From: Pseudomonadota bacterium
GTDB lineage: Bacteria > Pseudomonadota > Gammaproteobacteria > Burkholderiales > Burkholderiaceae_C
Direction of reading: 5' to 3'
DNA length: 43,545 nt
Assembly: GCA_018241265.1 (NCBI GenBank)
Contig: JAFEEF010000070.1
Coordinates: 1-43,545 of the forward strand
Made by a program: the position numbers and the translations under genes. The notes under the pieces are model-generated. The model saw only the letters and a list, made by a program, of their open reading frames with translations, was not told the origin of the DNA and made no database searches. Below, in pieces: positions 1-10,183 of this stretch (positions within the stretch are counted from its first letter, which is position 1; the number at the start of each line of letters is the position of its first letter).

Positions 1-1950
<1,950 letters not shown>

Positions 1951-1966
1951 ACGGAGTCTGCTCGCC

Positions 1967-2542
1967 ATGTCCATCTTCAAACTCCTGCGCCCGGCGCTGG
2001 TGCTGTTCGCCGCGCTGAGCGTCATCGCCGGGCTCGTCTATCCGCTCGTCGTCACCGGCGCGACCAGGGCGGCCTTTGCCGACCAGGCGGCCGGCAGCCT
2101 CGTGATGCGCAACGGCAAGGCAGTCGGCTCGTCGCTGATCGGCCAGCGCTTCAGCGACCCGGCGCACTTCTGGAGCCGGCCGTCGGCCACCTCGCCGATG
2201 GCCGACAACGCGACCGCGTCGAGCGGCTCCAACCTCGGGCCGCTGAACCCGGCGCTGATCGATGCGGTGCGGGGCCGGGTCGAGGCGTTGCGCCAAGCCG
2301 ATCCCGACAACCAGGCGCCGATTCCGGTCGATCTGGTGACGGCTTCGGCGAGCGGCCTGGACCCGGACATCAGCGTCGCCGCCGCGCTCTACCAGATGCC
2401 GCGCATCGCGCGCCTGCGGCACCTGCCGGTCGAACGGGTGCAGGCGCTGATCGAGGCGCACGCGCAGGGGCGCATCCTCGGCTTCATCGGCGAGCCGCGG
2501 GTGAACGTGCTGGCGCTGAACCTGGCGCTCGACGGCGCCTGA
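1967..2542 (+). CDS. kdpC: Potassium-transporting ATPase subunit C
   Basis: Small accessory subunit of KdpFABC that stabilises the complex and raises ATP affinity of KdpB. The 191-residue protein has the family layout: one N-terminal membrane helix (about residues 5-30), then a soluble domain with the conserved FWSRPSAT and SGSNLGP stretches (about 66-92) and a C-terminal part ending in GEPRVNVLALNLALD. Length is normal for KdpC. It sits between kdpB and kdpD, with only 10 bases to the kdpD GTG start. Confidence 0.97.
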   Translation: MSIFKLLRPALVLFAALSVIAGLVYPLVVTGATRAAFADQAAGSLVMRNGKAVGSSLIGQRFSDPAHFWSRPSATSPMADNATASSGSNLGPLNPALIDAVRGRVEALRQADPDNQAPIPVDLVTASASGLDPDISVAAALYQMPRIARLRHLPVERVQALIEAHAQGRILGFIGEPRVNVLALNLALDGA

Positions 2543-2552
2543 CAATCGCGCA

Positions 2553-5309
2553 GTGACCGATACCCGCCCCGACCCCGACCAACTGCTCGGGCAGATCCAG
2601 GCCGAGGAGGCGCGCGCCGCGCGCGGGCGCCTGCGCATCTACTTCGGCTCGTCGGCCGGCGTCGGCAAGACGTATGCGATGCTGCTCGCGGCACGGCAAT
2701 TGCGCGCCCAGGGCATCGACGTCGTCGCCGGCATCGTCGAGACGCATGGCCGCGCCGAGACGATGGCGCAGCTCCAGGGCATCGAGATATTGCCGCCTGC
2801 GCAGATCGCCTACCGCGACCAGACGCTGCCCGAGTTCGATCTCGATGCCGCATTGCGGCGCCGCCCCGCGCTGATCCTCGTCGACGAGCTGGCGCATTCG
2901 AACGCACCGGGCTCGCGCCATCCCAAGCGCTGGCAGGACGTGGACGAGTTGCTCGATGCCGGCATCGACGTCTACACGACGCTCAACGTCCAGCACCTCG
3001 AAAGCCTCAACGACGTGGTCGGCGGCATCACCGGCATCCGCGTCCACGAGACGCTGCCCGACACCTTCTTCGATGCGGCGGGCGAGGTCGTGCTGGTCGA
3101 CACGCCTGCCGACGAGTTGCTCGCGCGACTCGCGGCCGGCAAGGTCTACCTGCCCGAGCAGGCCGAGCGCGCCGGCCGCAACTTCTTCCGCAAGGGCAAC
3201 CTGATGGCGCTGCGCGAGCTCGCGCTGCGTCGCACCGCCGACCGCATCGAGGACGACGTGCAGGCCTGGCGCGTCACGCAGGCGGTCGAGCCGGTGTGGA
3301 AGACCGAGGCGGCGATCCTCTGCTGCATCGGCCCGCGCGGCGATCCGGAGCCGCTGGTGCGCAGCGCGGCGCGCCTCGCGCAGCAGCTCGCCGTGGCCTG
3401 GCATGTGGCCTACGTCGAAACGCCGTCGCTGCAACGTCTGCCCGACGACGTGCGCGATCGCATCCTGCAGAGCGTCAAGCTCGCCGAAGACCTGGGCGCG
3501 ACGGCGGCGGTGCTGGCCGGGCAGGACGTGGCCACGGCGCTGATCGAGCATGCGCGGCGGCACAACCTGTCCAAGCTCGTGATGGGGCACGACCGGCCGC
3601 GGCCCTGGTGGCGGCGCGACACGTTCTCGCAGCGGCTCGCCAAGCTCGCGCCCGACGTCGACCTGATCCAGGTCGGCGCCGGCAGCGCCGATGCGCCACG
3701 ACCGCGCCGGCGCGGCCTCGCCGCCGGCCGCGGCAGCGCCCAGGAGCCGGCCGCGTCGTGGCAGCGCTATGCATGGGCAGCGGCGGCGTGCGCGGCCACC
3801 ACCGTCGTCGCGCTGCCGCTGCGCCAGGTGTTCGACCTGGCGAACATCGTGATGCTGTTCCTGCTGGCGGTGGTCGGCGTCGCGGTGCGGCTGGGCCGCG
3901 GGCCGGCAGTGCTGGCGGCGTTCGTCAACGTCGCGGCGTTCGACTTCTTCTTCGTGCCGCCGCAACTGTCGTTCGGCGTCAGCGACGTGCAGTACCTGCT
4001 GACCTTCATCGTGATGCTGGTGGTCGGCCTCGTCACCGGCCAGCTCACGGCCGGGCTGCGCTTCGAGGCGCGGCGCGCCACCGAGCGCGAGTCGCGCTCG
4101 CGGTCGCTGTTCGCGGTGTCGCGCGAGCTGTCGAACGTGCTGCTCACCGAGCAGGCGATCGAGATCGCCGAGCGGGCCATCTCGCTCGAGTTCGACGCGC
4201 AGGCACATGTCTACCTGCTCGATCTCGACGAGCGGCTGCAGCCGCCGGCCTCGGCGACCGACGACACCACGCTCGACATCGGCACCGCCCAATGGGCGCT
4301 CGACCACGACGAGCCGGCCGGCCTTTCCACCGACACGCTGCCCGGCAGCGCCTGGCTCTACCTGCCGCTGAAGGCGCCGATGCGCGCGCGCGGCGTGCTG
4401 GCGCTGCAGCCGCGCGACGTGCGCTCGCTGCTCGTGCCCGAGCAGCGTCGCCAGCTCGAGACCTTCGCGGGGCTGGCGGCCATCGCGCTCGAACGCGTGC
4501 ACTACGTCGACGTGGCGCAGCATGCGACGGTGCAGATGGAGTCCGAGCGGCTGCGCAACTCGCTGCTGCAGACCTTGTCGCACGACCTGCGCACGCCGCT
4601 GGCCGCGATCTACGGGCTTGCGGACATGCTGGTCGCCAAGACCGCGGGACAGGCGGGCGACGCGGCCGAGACCGCGCAGGCGATCGCATCGAGCACGCGG
4701 CGGCTCAGCGCGATGGTCGACAAGCTGCTCGACATGGCGCGGCTGCAGAGCGGTGCGGTGCAGCTGAACCGTGCGTGGCAGCCGATCGAGGAAGTGGTCG
4801 GCAGCGCGCTGCAGGGCATGGGCGCGGCACTCGCCGGCCACCGCGTCGTCACGGCGCTGCCCGCCGATCTGCCGCTCGTCGAGTTCGATGCCGTGCTGAT
4901 CGAGCGGGTGCTGACCAACCTGCTGGAGAACGCGGCCAAGTACACGCCGGCGGGCAGCACGGTGACGATCGCGGCCGAGGTGCGCGACCATGATCTCGTG
5001 GTCGGCGTCAGCGACGACGGGCCGGGGCTGCCGCCCGGGCGCGAGGAGGCGCTGTTCGAGAAGTTCGTGCGCGGCACGCGCGAGTCGTCGACGCCGGGGG
5101 TGGGGCTGGGGCTCGCGATCTGCCGGGCGATCGTCGAGGCGCATGGAGGGCGCATCTGGGTGGAGGCGGGCGACGGGGCGGGCGACGAGGCGGGGGAACG
5201 GCGCGGCGCAAGATTCGCGTTCACGTTGCCGTTGGGCGTGGCGCCGCAACTGCCCGACGGCGAGGAATCGCAGCGGCCGACGAACGCCGCTGCGGAGACG
5301 GCGCGCTAG
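2553..5309 (+). CDS. kdpD: Osmosensitive K+ channel sensor histidine kinase KdpD
   Basis: Membrane sensor kinase controlling kdp transcription through KdpE. The 918-residue protein shows the full KdpD order: an N-terminal KdpD domain with Walker A GSSAGVGKT (residues 32-40) and the DELAHSNAPGSRH region, a Usp-like domain (about 250-370), four membrane helices (about 405-500), a GAF-like region, HisKA with phospho-acceptor His677 in SHDLRTPLA, and HATPase with N box LLENAAKYTPAG and G boxes DDGPGLPPG and GVGLGLAIC. The start is a GTG 10 bases after kdpC; no better in-frame start gives the usual N-terminus. A long open frame on the opposite strand is a GC-rich shadow. Confidence 0.97.
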   Translation: MTDTRPDPDQLLGQIQAEEARAARGRLRIYFGSSAGVGKTYAMLLAARQLRAQGIDVVAGIVETHGRAETMAQLQGIEILPPAQIAYRDQTLPEFDLDAALRRRPALILVDELAHSNAPGSRHPKRWQDVDELLDAGIDVYTTLNVQHLESLNDVVGGITGIRVHETLPDTFFDAAGEVVLVDTPADELLARLAAGKVYLPEQAERAGRNFFRKGNLMALRELALRRTADRIEDDVQAWRVTQAVEPVWKTEAAILCCIGPRGDPEPLVRSAARLAQQLAVAWHVAYVETPSLQRLPDDVRDRILQSVKLAEDLGATAAVLAGQDVATALIEHARRHNLSKLVMGHDRPRPWWRRDTFSQRLAKLAPDVDLIQVGAGSADAPRPRRRGLAAGRGSAQEPAASWQRYAWAAAACAATTVVALPLRQVFDLANIVMLFLLAVVGVAVRLGRGPAVLAAFVNVAAFDFFFVPPQLSFGVSDVQYLLTFIVMLVVGLVTGQLTAGLRFEARRATERESRSRSLFAVSRELSNVLLTEQAIEIAERAISLEFDAQAHVYLLDLDERLQPPASATDDTTLDIGTAQWALDHDEPAGLSTDTLPGSAWLYLPLKAPMRARGVLALQPRDVRSLLVPEQRRQLETFAGLAAIALERVHYVDVAQHATVQMESERLRNSLLQTLSHDLRTPLAAIYGLADMLVAKTAGQAGDAAETAQAIASSTRRLSAMVDKLLDMARLQSGAVQLNRAWQPIEEVVGSALQGMGAALAGHRVVTALPADLPLVEFDAVLIERVLTNLLENAAKYTPAGSTVTIAAEVRDHDLVVGVSDDGPGLPPGREEALFEKFVRGTRESSTPGVGLGLAICRAIVEAHGGRIWVEAGDGAGDEAGERRGARFAFTLPLGVAPQLPDGEESQRPTNAAAETAR

Positions 5310-5380
5310 ACGCGGGCGCAGCCTGCCCGCCGAACGCCATCTGGCTATGCTGCGAGGCCGCCGGCTGCAGCCTCCATCGC

Positions 5381-6067
5381 GTGACCACCCCCACCGCCAT
5401 CCTCGTCGAAGACGAACCCCAGATCCGCCGCTTCGTCCGCAGTGCGCTCGAAGCCGAAGGCTGGCGCGTCTTCGAGTCCGAGACCTTGCGCCAGGGCTTG
5501 ATCGAAGCCGGGACGCGCCGCCCGGACCTCGTGATCCTCGACCTCGGCCTACCCGACGGCAACGGCGTCGATTTCATCCGCGACCTGCGCGGCTGGTCGT
5601 CGCTGCCGGTCATCGTGCTGTCGGCGCGCAGCGACGAGGCCGACAAGATCGCGGCGCTCGATGCCGGCGCCGACGACTACCTGACCAAGCCGTTCGGCGT
5701 CGGCGAACTGCTCGCGCGCGTCCGCGTGGCCCAACGCCGTCATGCGCGGCAGGACGACGCGAGCCCGCTCGTGCGCTTCGGCGCGGTCGAAGTCGACCTG
5801 GCAGCACGCCGCGTGACGCGCCGCGGCGAGCCGGTGCACCTGACGCCGATCGAGTACCGCCTGCTCGCCGCGCTGATCGCCAACGCCGGCCGGGTGCTCA
5901 CGCACCGCATGCTGCTGCGCGAGGTCTGGGGTCCGACGCAGTCGGACCAGACGCACTACCTGCGCATCTACATGAGCCAGCTGCGCCGCAAGCTCGAGGA
6001 CGATCCGGCGCAGCCGCGCCATCTGCTGACCGAGACCGCCGTGGGGTATCGGCTGATGCTCGAGTAG
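5381..6067 (+). CDS. kdpE: KdpE response regulator, OmpR family
   Basis: DNA-binding response regulator phosphorylated by KdpD that activates kdpFABC. At 228 residues it has a receiver domain (1-118) with acidic pocket E10/D11, phospho-acceptor Asp54 in LDLGLPDG, Ser in VLSARS and Lys in LTKPFG, followed by a winged-helix OmpR/PhoB domain (about 130-226) with LTPIEYRLLAAL and THYLRIYMSQLRRKLE. The start is GTG, 71 bases after kdpD. The kdp operon ends here, since the next gene is convergent with only 2 bases between stops. Confidence 0.96.
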   Translation: MTTPTAILVEDEPQIRRFVRSALEAEGWRVFESETLRQGLIEAGTRRPDLVILDLGLPDGNGVDFIRDLRGWSSLPVIVLSARSDEADKIAALDAGADDYLTKPFGVGELLARVRVAQRRHARQDDASPLVRFGAVEVDLAARRVTRRGEPVHLTPIEYRLLAALIANAGRVLTHRMLLREVWGPTQSDQTHYLRIYMSQLRRKLEDDPAQPRHLLTETAVGYRLMLE

Positions 6068-6069
6068 CG

Positions 6070-6516
6070 TCAGCCCGACCGCGACTCCGCGATGAAGCTC
6101 TCCAGCAACCGCTTGAGCTGATTCGTCTTGCGCGGCCCGAGCGCCTCCTCGATGCTGTCGTGATGCGCATCGACCCGCTGCTTCAGCCGCGCCACGGTCT
6201 CGAGGCCGAGGTCGCTGATGAAGACCAGCACCTTGCGGCTGTCGTCCGGATGGGCGGCGCGCTGCACCACGCCGCGGCTCACCAGCTTGTCGATGTTCTT
6301 GGTCAGCGCCGGGCCGTTCAGGAGCACGCGCTCGGCCAGATCGCCCATCGACCGGCCCTGCTCGTCGGACAGCACCTGCAGGATGCGCCAGTGCTCCTCG
6401 GTGAACTCCTGATCGTTGCCGGTCTGGCCGATCGATAGACCGAGGCCGATCCGCATGTTGCGATGGGCCGATGCCAGCAGGTAGGCGAGGTACTGCGACA
6501 GGTCTTGCTCGGGCAT
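6070..6516 (-). CDS. MarR-family transcriptional regulator
   Basis: A 148-residue winged-helix protein of the MarR family, which bind DNA as dimers and are usually released by small aromatic or oxidised ligands. Visible are a helical N-terminus, a helix-turn-helix around SMGDLAERVLLNGPALTKNI, the wing with HPDDSRKVLV (the family D-x-R-x-x-x-V signature) and a C-terminal dimerisation helix. It is divergent from the nicotinamidase gene at 6628. The 111-base gap holds a palindrome (6568-6589) that is a good candidate for its operator, implying self-control and control of the neighbour. The ligand cannot be told from sequence. Confidence 0.92.
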   Translation of the reverse strand: MPEQDLSQYLAYLLASAHRNMRIGLGLSIGQTGNDQEFTEEHWRILQVLSDEQGRSMGDLAERVLLNGPALTKNIDKLVSRGVVQRAAHPDDSRKVLVFISDLGLETVARLKQRVDAHHDSIEEALGPRKTNQLKRLLESFIAESRSG

Positions 6517-6555
6517 GGTGATTGCGCTAGCGTCCGAGAGACGCCGCGCCGCACG

Positions 6556-6561
6556 ATTCTA
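6556..6561 (-). promoter_or_regulatory. Candidate -10 box for the marR gene
   Basis: Read on the minus strand these bases give TAGAAT, five of six matches to TATAAT, 39 bases before the marR start codon. No good -35 box lies at the expected distance; that region is instead covered by the palindrome at 6568-6589, as expected for a self-repressed promoter. This is inference from spacing only. Confidence 0.4.
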
Positions 6562-6567
6562 TGCGTA

Positions 6568-6589
6568 GATGCTTTCCAAAGAAAGTATC
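6568..6589. promoter_or_regulatory. Palindromic candidate MarR operator
   Basis: GATGCTTTC, four bases CAAA, then GAAAGTATC: an inverted repeat with 8 of 9 pairs matching, centred between the divergent marR and nicotinamidase genes. Length and symmetry fit MarR-family operators. It covers the place where a -35 box for marR would lie. A CTTTCCAA-containing repeat recurs before the amidase gene at 10006-10046, so one regulator may act on both. Confidence 0.6.
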
Positions 6590-6627
6590 TGCGGCACCCG
6601 CAAAACGTAACGGACCTCCCCTTGCCC

Positions 6628-7302
6628 ATGAGCGCCAGCACCGCCGACCCCGCCTCGCCGCCGCCGCGCACCGTGCCGCCGCCGGACGAACGGTCCGCCC
6701 TCGTCGTCGTCGACGTGCAGTACGGCTTCTGCACCGGCGGCCACCTCGCGGTGCCGGACGGCGAGGCGGTGGTGCCGGTGATCAACCGGATCGGGCCGGC
6801 CTTCGTCAACGTCGTGCTGACGCAGGACTGGCATCCGGCCGGGCATGCATCGTTCGCGAGCAGCCATGCTGGCAGGCAGCCGTTCCAGACCGCCGAGCTC
6901 GGCTACGGCACGCAGGTGCTCTGGCCCGACCACTGCGTGCAGGGCACGCACGACGCCGCGCTGCATGCCGACCTCGACCTGCCGCAGGCGCAGCTCATCG
7001 TGCGCAAGGGCTTTCATCCCGGCGTCGACAGCTATTCGGCGTTCCAGGAAGCCGATCGCCGGACGCCGACCGGGCTCGATGGCTACCTGAAGCAGCGCGG
7101 CATCACGCGGCTCTATGTGTGCGGGCTCGCGACCGACTTCTGCGTCGCGTGGACCGCGCTCGACGCGCAGCGCCTCGGCTACGACACCTGGGTGATCGAG
7201 GACGCGACGCGTGCGATCGACCTCGACGGCTCGCTCGCCAACGCCTGGGAGACGATGGCGGCGCAGGGCATCGGGCGGATGCAATCGAGCGAACTGGCCT
7301 GA
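6628..7302 (+). CDS. pncA: Nicotinamidase / isochorismatase-family hydrolase
   Basis: Probably hydrolyses nicotinamide to nicotinate and ammonia in the NAD salvage pathway. The 224-residue protein carries the PncA catalytic triad: Asp in VVDVQYGF, Lys in IVRKGFHPGVDSYSAF and Cys in GLATDFCVAWTA, plus the metal-site Asp-x-His in TQDWHPAGHASF. The frame is open further upstream, but the ATG at 6628 is chosen because the conserved domain begins about 22 residues later and the upstream part would overlap the marR promoter and operator. Divergent from the MarR gene, which may control it. Some family members act on other amides, so nicotinamide is likely but not proven. Confidence 0.88.
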   Translation: MSASTADPASPPPRTVPPPDERSALVVVDVQYGFCTGGHLAVPDGEAVVPVINRIGPAFVNVVLTQDWHPAGHASFASSHAGRQPFQTAELGYGTQVLWPDHCVQGTHDAALHADLDLPQAQLIVRKGFHPGVDSYSAFQEADRRTPTGLDGYLKQRGITRLYVCGLATDFCVAWTALDAQRLGYDTWVIEDATRAIDLDGSLANAWETMAAQGIGRMQSSELA

Positions 7303-7443
7303 CCGCGCCGGCACGCGGCCGGTCGGCTGGCACGAAGGATGCACGCCCGCCGCCCGTCACGCGCCGCGTGCCCCGTCGCGGGGCAGTAGTTCCGAGGAGC
7401 CGAAGGCCGGCGTCTTGCGTCGACAATGGCAGCTGGAGCATCC

Positions 7444-8631
7444 ATGGCGTTCCTTGCAGGCAGCTTCCACGGTCGTACCGCGCGTTCGTGCGGTACCCAC
7501 CTTTACGGCGGCGATCGCACCGGTCGCCGGCCGGCATGGCTGCCGACGATCGACATCGACGAGCGCGAGCGCGCCGCCCGGCGCGAGTTGCGCATCGGCC
7601 TGTGCATACCGCTCGGCGGGCTGACCGGCATCTGGGGGCCGTCCGCGCTGGCCTCGGCCAAGCTCGCGGCAGCCGAGCTGAACCGCGCTTCCGGCATCGC
7701 GGGACGTGCCTGCCGGCTCGTGACGGTCGATGCGGACGACCATGCGCCGCACGTCGAGGCGACCTTGGGCGCGCTGGTCGATGCCGGCGACGTGGATGCG
7801 CTCGTCGGCATGCACACCAGCTTCGTGCGCCAGCGCATCCTGTCGGCGGTCGGCGGCCAGATCCCTATCGTCTACACGCCGCTCTACGAAGGCGGCGAGG
7901 CGACGCCCGGCGTGTTCGCGATCGGCGAGACGCCGGCGCGCCAGCTGCGCCCGGCGATGGAATGGCTGACGCGCCATGAACGGCCGCGCCGCTGGGCGCT
8001 GATCGGCAACGACTACGTCTGGCCGCATGTCTCGAACCGGCTGGCGCGCGGCTACATCGCGCAGTGCGGCGCCGAGGTCGTGGCCGAGCACTACGTGCCG
8101 CTAGGCACCGCCGACTATGGCGACGTGCTCGCGCTGCTCAGGCGCACGCGCGCCGATGCGGTGCTGCTTTCGCTGATCGGCAACGATGCGATCGAGTTCA
8201 ACCGCGCGTTCGGCGCGCAAGGCCAGGCGCGGCAGGCGCTCCGGCTGTCGGCCGCGATCGAGGAGAACGAACTGCTCGCGATCGGGGTCGAGAACACCGA
8301 GCGGCTCTACGTCGCGTCGAGCTATTTCGCGACCTTGGGGACCGACGCGAACCTGGCATTCAAGGAGCGCTATCACGCGCACTTCGGCGAGCGTGCGCCG
8401 ACGCTCAATTCGCTCGGCCAGTCGACCTACGAAGGCGTGCACTTCCTGGCCGCGCTGTTCGAGCGCGGCTTCAGCGATCCCGAGCGCTGGGCGGGCGCCG
8501 GCAGCGAGCCGATCCCGTATCGCAGCGCACGCGACGGCGCCTATGCCGGCAACGGGCTCAACCACGCGCCGGTGTGGCTCGCGGTGGCCGAGGGGCACGT
8601 GTTTCGCGTGCTGACGCGGCTGTCGGGCTGA
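7444..8631 (+). CDS. AmiC-like amide-binding protein, type 1 periplasmic-binding fold, no signal peptide
   Basis: A 395-residue protein of the AmiC/UrtA/FmdD branch of leucine-binding-like proteins, which bind short amides or urea. The fold starts at RIGLCIPLGGLTGIWGPSA and runs to the end, with PIVYTPLYEGGE and GNDYVWPHVSNRLARGY as family-typical stretches. Unlike the transporter binding protein at 11751 it has no recognisable secretion signal, which fits AmiC, the cytoplasmic ligand-sensing negative regulator of Pseudomonas amidase, rather than a transporter subunit. The start is uncertain: the ATG at 7444 has GGAG five bases before it; an ATG at 7426 is the alternative. The first 50 residues are not conserved-looking and contain a hairpin at DNA level (7475-7496). 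No AmiR partner is in the window. Confidence 0.75.
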   Translation: MAFLAGSFHGRTARSCGTHLYGGDRTGRRPAWLPTIDIDERERAARRELRIGLCIPLGGLTGIWGPSALASAKLAAAELNRASGIAGRACRLVTVDADDHAPHVEATLGALVDAGDVDALVGMHTSFVRQRILSAVGGQIPIVYTPLYEGGEATPGVFAIGETPARQLRPAMEWLTRHERPRRWALIGNDYVWPHVSNRLARGYIAQCGAEVVAEHYVPLGTADYGDVLALLRRTRADAVLLSLIGNDAIEFNRAFGAQGQARQALRLSAAIEENELLAIGVENTERLYVASSYFATLGTDANLAFKERYHAHFGERAPTLNSLGQSTYEGVHFLAALFERGFSDPERWAGAGSEPIPYRSARDGAYAGNGLNHAPVWLAVAEGHVFRVLTRLSG

Positions 8632-8653
8632 CCGGTCTCCGGCGCCGGGCCGG

Positions 8654-9466
8654 CTACTTCGTCGCGACGATCACGTGCGCCTGCATCTTGGCGGCCACCG
8701 GCCCCGCGCCATGACGGGCGGCGATCGCCGCGGTCGCATGGTCCGTGGCTCGACCGAGCAGCCCGGCATTTCGCGCGACGATCTCGTTGCGCAGCGGTGT
8801 GCCCTGGCAAAACGCGGTCGCGACGTCGCGGGCCGATGAGGCGCGACTCACCTCCGCGCGGGTCTCGACCTCGATGCCGGCGAACCCGGCGCGGCGCAGG
8901 TCTGCGCGGATCAGATCGACATCGTGGTAACCGTGCGGCGTCCGGGCAAGAAAGCGCGGCGGATCGTCGGGAAACAGCTCGGCGACGGCGGCGGTGACGT
9001 CGTCGGCGAAGACGTTCTCCTCGATGCGGTCCCACACGCTGCAGACGAAGCGTCCGCCCGTCTTCAGCACGCGACGCGCTTCCACGTAGCCTGCTGCCCG
9101 ATCGGGAAAGAACATCGCGCCGAACTGACAGCAGACGACGTCGAAGGAGGCGTCCTCGAACGGCAGGGCCAGCGCGTCGGCCTGCCGCCATTCGATGCGG
9201 GCATCGGGCTCCTGATGCGCGGCCGCATGGTCGAGCATCGGCTGGTTCAGGTCGGTCACGACGTAGCGCGCGTGGGCGCCCAGCCTGGGCGCCAGCGCCC
9301 GCGTGACGACGCCGCTGCCGGCCGCCGTCTCGAGCACCGCATCGGGCGAGGTCGCCGCGATGACCTCCGCGATGTGAGCGGCGTAGGCCTCGAAGATCAG
9401 CGGGACCATCAGCGTGTCGTACAGCTCAGGGATCGATCCTGCGAACAGCTGGTCCGTGTCGGCCAT
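8654..9466 (-). CDS. Class I SAM-dependent methyltransferase
   Basis: A 270-residue soluble protein with a Rossmann-like methyltransferase core: motif I LETAAGSGVVTRAL (about residues 45-58), an acidic residue after strand 2 (VVTDLNQPML), motif with QADALALPFEDASFDVVCC, and post-motif LKTGGRFVCSVWD. This resembles UbiE/COQ5-like or Methyltransf_11/25 enzymes that methylate small molecules; the substrate cannot be told. It is convergent with the AmiC-like gene (22 bases between stops) and lies 16 bases downstream of the MAPEG gene on the same strand, so the two may be co-transcribed. Confidence 0.88.
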   Translation of the reverse strand: MADTDQLFAGSIPELYDTLMVPLIFEAYAAHIAEVIAATSPDAVLETAAGSGVVTRALAPRLGAHARYVVTDLNQPMLDHAAAHQEPDARIEWRQADALALPFEDASFDVVCCQFGAMFFPDRAAGYVEARRVLKTGGRFVCSVWDRIEENVFADDVTAAVAELFPDDPPRFLARTPHGYHDVDLIRADLRRAGFAGIEVETRAEVSRASSARDVATAFCQGTPLRNEIVARNAGLLGRATDHATAAIAARHGAGPVAAKMQAHVIVATK

Positions 9467-9482
9467 GACGTCCCTCCGCGAA

Positions 9483-9911
9483 TCAGCCAGGGATCGCGAG
9501 CAGCGACATGAAGAACGCGATCCACATCACGACCAGCAGCGCGAGGCTGGTCGCGAACGCCGCGAGGCGGTGCATGACGTTGTTGTAGGTGCAGTGGATC
9601 AGCGAGTGCAGCGCGCGCAGCGCCACGTAGATCCAGGCGCAGTCGACCAGCCAGCTCGGCCACAGCCGCACCGCGAGCGCCATCGCGATCAGCGCGTAGA
9701 ACAGCACCGGCGCCTCGAAGAGGTTGCGGAAGTTGTCGGCGGCGCGCACGTCCTGCAATTGGCTGGCCATCGCGCGCGAATCGACCACCGCGCGCAGGCC
9801 GACGCGGCGCACCTCGCGCACGCGCACGACGAACATGGAGATCCCGACGGCGAACGTCAGCAGCACCAGCGCGAGCGCGGCGGCGACGAGGTGGAGTGCG
9901 TTGGCGGGCAT
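9483..9911 (-). CDS. MAPEG-family membrane protein
   Basis: A 142-residue integral membrane protein with four predicted helices (about 5-28, 68-86, 90-112 and 118-140). The stretch DNFRNLFEAPVLFYAL is the recognisable MAPEG signature (N-x-x-E-x-P), and HSLIHCTYNNVMHR matches the second conserved loop. MAPEG proteins in eukaryotes act in eicosanoid and glutathione metabolism; bacterial members mostly have no known role, and no glutathione link is visible here. It is divergent from the amidase operon across a 272-base gap and precedes the methyltransferase gene. Confidence 0.88.
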   Translation of the reverse strand: MPANALHLVAAALALVLLTFAVGISMFVVRVREVRRVGLRAVVDSRAMASQLQDVRAADNFRNLFEAPVLFYALIAMALAVRLWPSWLVDCAWIYVALRALHSLIHCTYNNVMHRLAAFATSLALLVVMWIAFFMSLLAIPG

Positions 9912-10005
9912 GGCGATAGGCAGGAAGCGGCCCGGCGGCCTGAAGCGCCGACGATAGCGCGGCGCGCGGCGCGGATCGTCGCGACGGTCGGTCCGGTATC
10001 GTCAT

Positions 10006-10046
10006 GTACTTTCCAAGGCAAATAAAGTGCTTGACTTGGAAAATAC
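10006..10046. promoter_or_regulatory. Inverted repeat over the amidase promoter, candidate operator
   Basis: GTACTTTCCAAG at 10006-10017 and CTTGGAAAATAC at 10035-10046 are reverse complements with one mismatch, separated by 17 bases. The right half overlaps and follows the -35 box at 10031-10036, a position suited to repression. The core CTTTCCAA is shared with the marR/nicotinamidase palindrome at 6568-6589. Which protein binds is inference. Confidence 0.55.
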
Positions 10047-10059
10047 TGCCCACCACAAT
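10031..10059 (+). promoter_or_regulatory. Candidate sigma-70 promoter of the amide island
   Basis: TTGACT (10031-10036, five of six to TTGACA), a 17-base spacer and CACAAT (10054-10059, four of six to TATAAT). Transcription would start near 10066, giving a leader of about 118 bases before the amidase ATG at 10184. The inverted repeat at 10006-10046 overlaps the -35 box. Confidence 0.55.
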
Positions 10060-10073
10060 GGCTCGGCGGTCCC

Positions 10074-10101
10074 GACCCGGGCAACGGTGTATGCCCGGGT
10101 C
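10074..10101 (+). promoter_or_regulatory. Perfect 10-bp hairpin in the amidase leader
   Basis: GACCCGGGCA pairs perfectly with TGCCCGGGTC around an eight-base loop (10084-10091), inside the predicted untranslated leader. No T-run follows, so it is not an ordinary intrinsic terminator. It could be an mRNA-stabilising stem, an RNA-protein target or part of a conditional structure; the sequence does not decide. Confidence 0.5.
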
Positions 10102-10183
10102 CGGGCCAGGCGTCGCGGCGCTTCGATCGGATTCCGAGGCATCCGGCCGCGACATCGATTCTCAAGTCGACGGGAGACTCGCG

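Noticed and set aside
2484-5249. A 921-codon open frame on the minus strand opposite kdpD
   Set aside because: It has Arg/Ala/His-rich low-complexity translation without any family motif, while the plus strand gives complete KdpD. Such antisense frames are common in DNA this rich in GC.
7369-7385. Stem TGCCCCG-TCG-CGGGGCA as terminator of the nicotinamidase gene
   Set aside because: The stem is perfect (7 bp) but no T-run follows, and it lies about 70 bases past the stop; not enough to call a terminator.
10004-10183. N-terminal extension of the amidase by 60 residues
   Set aside because: The extension would start inside the operator repeat and cover the promoter, and the start at 10184 puts the catalytic residues at the expected numbers with a good ribosome site.
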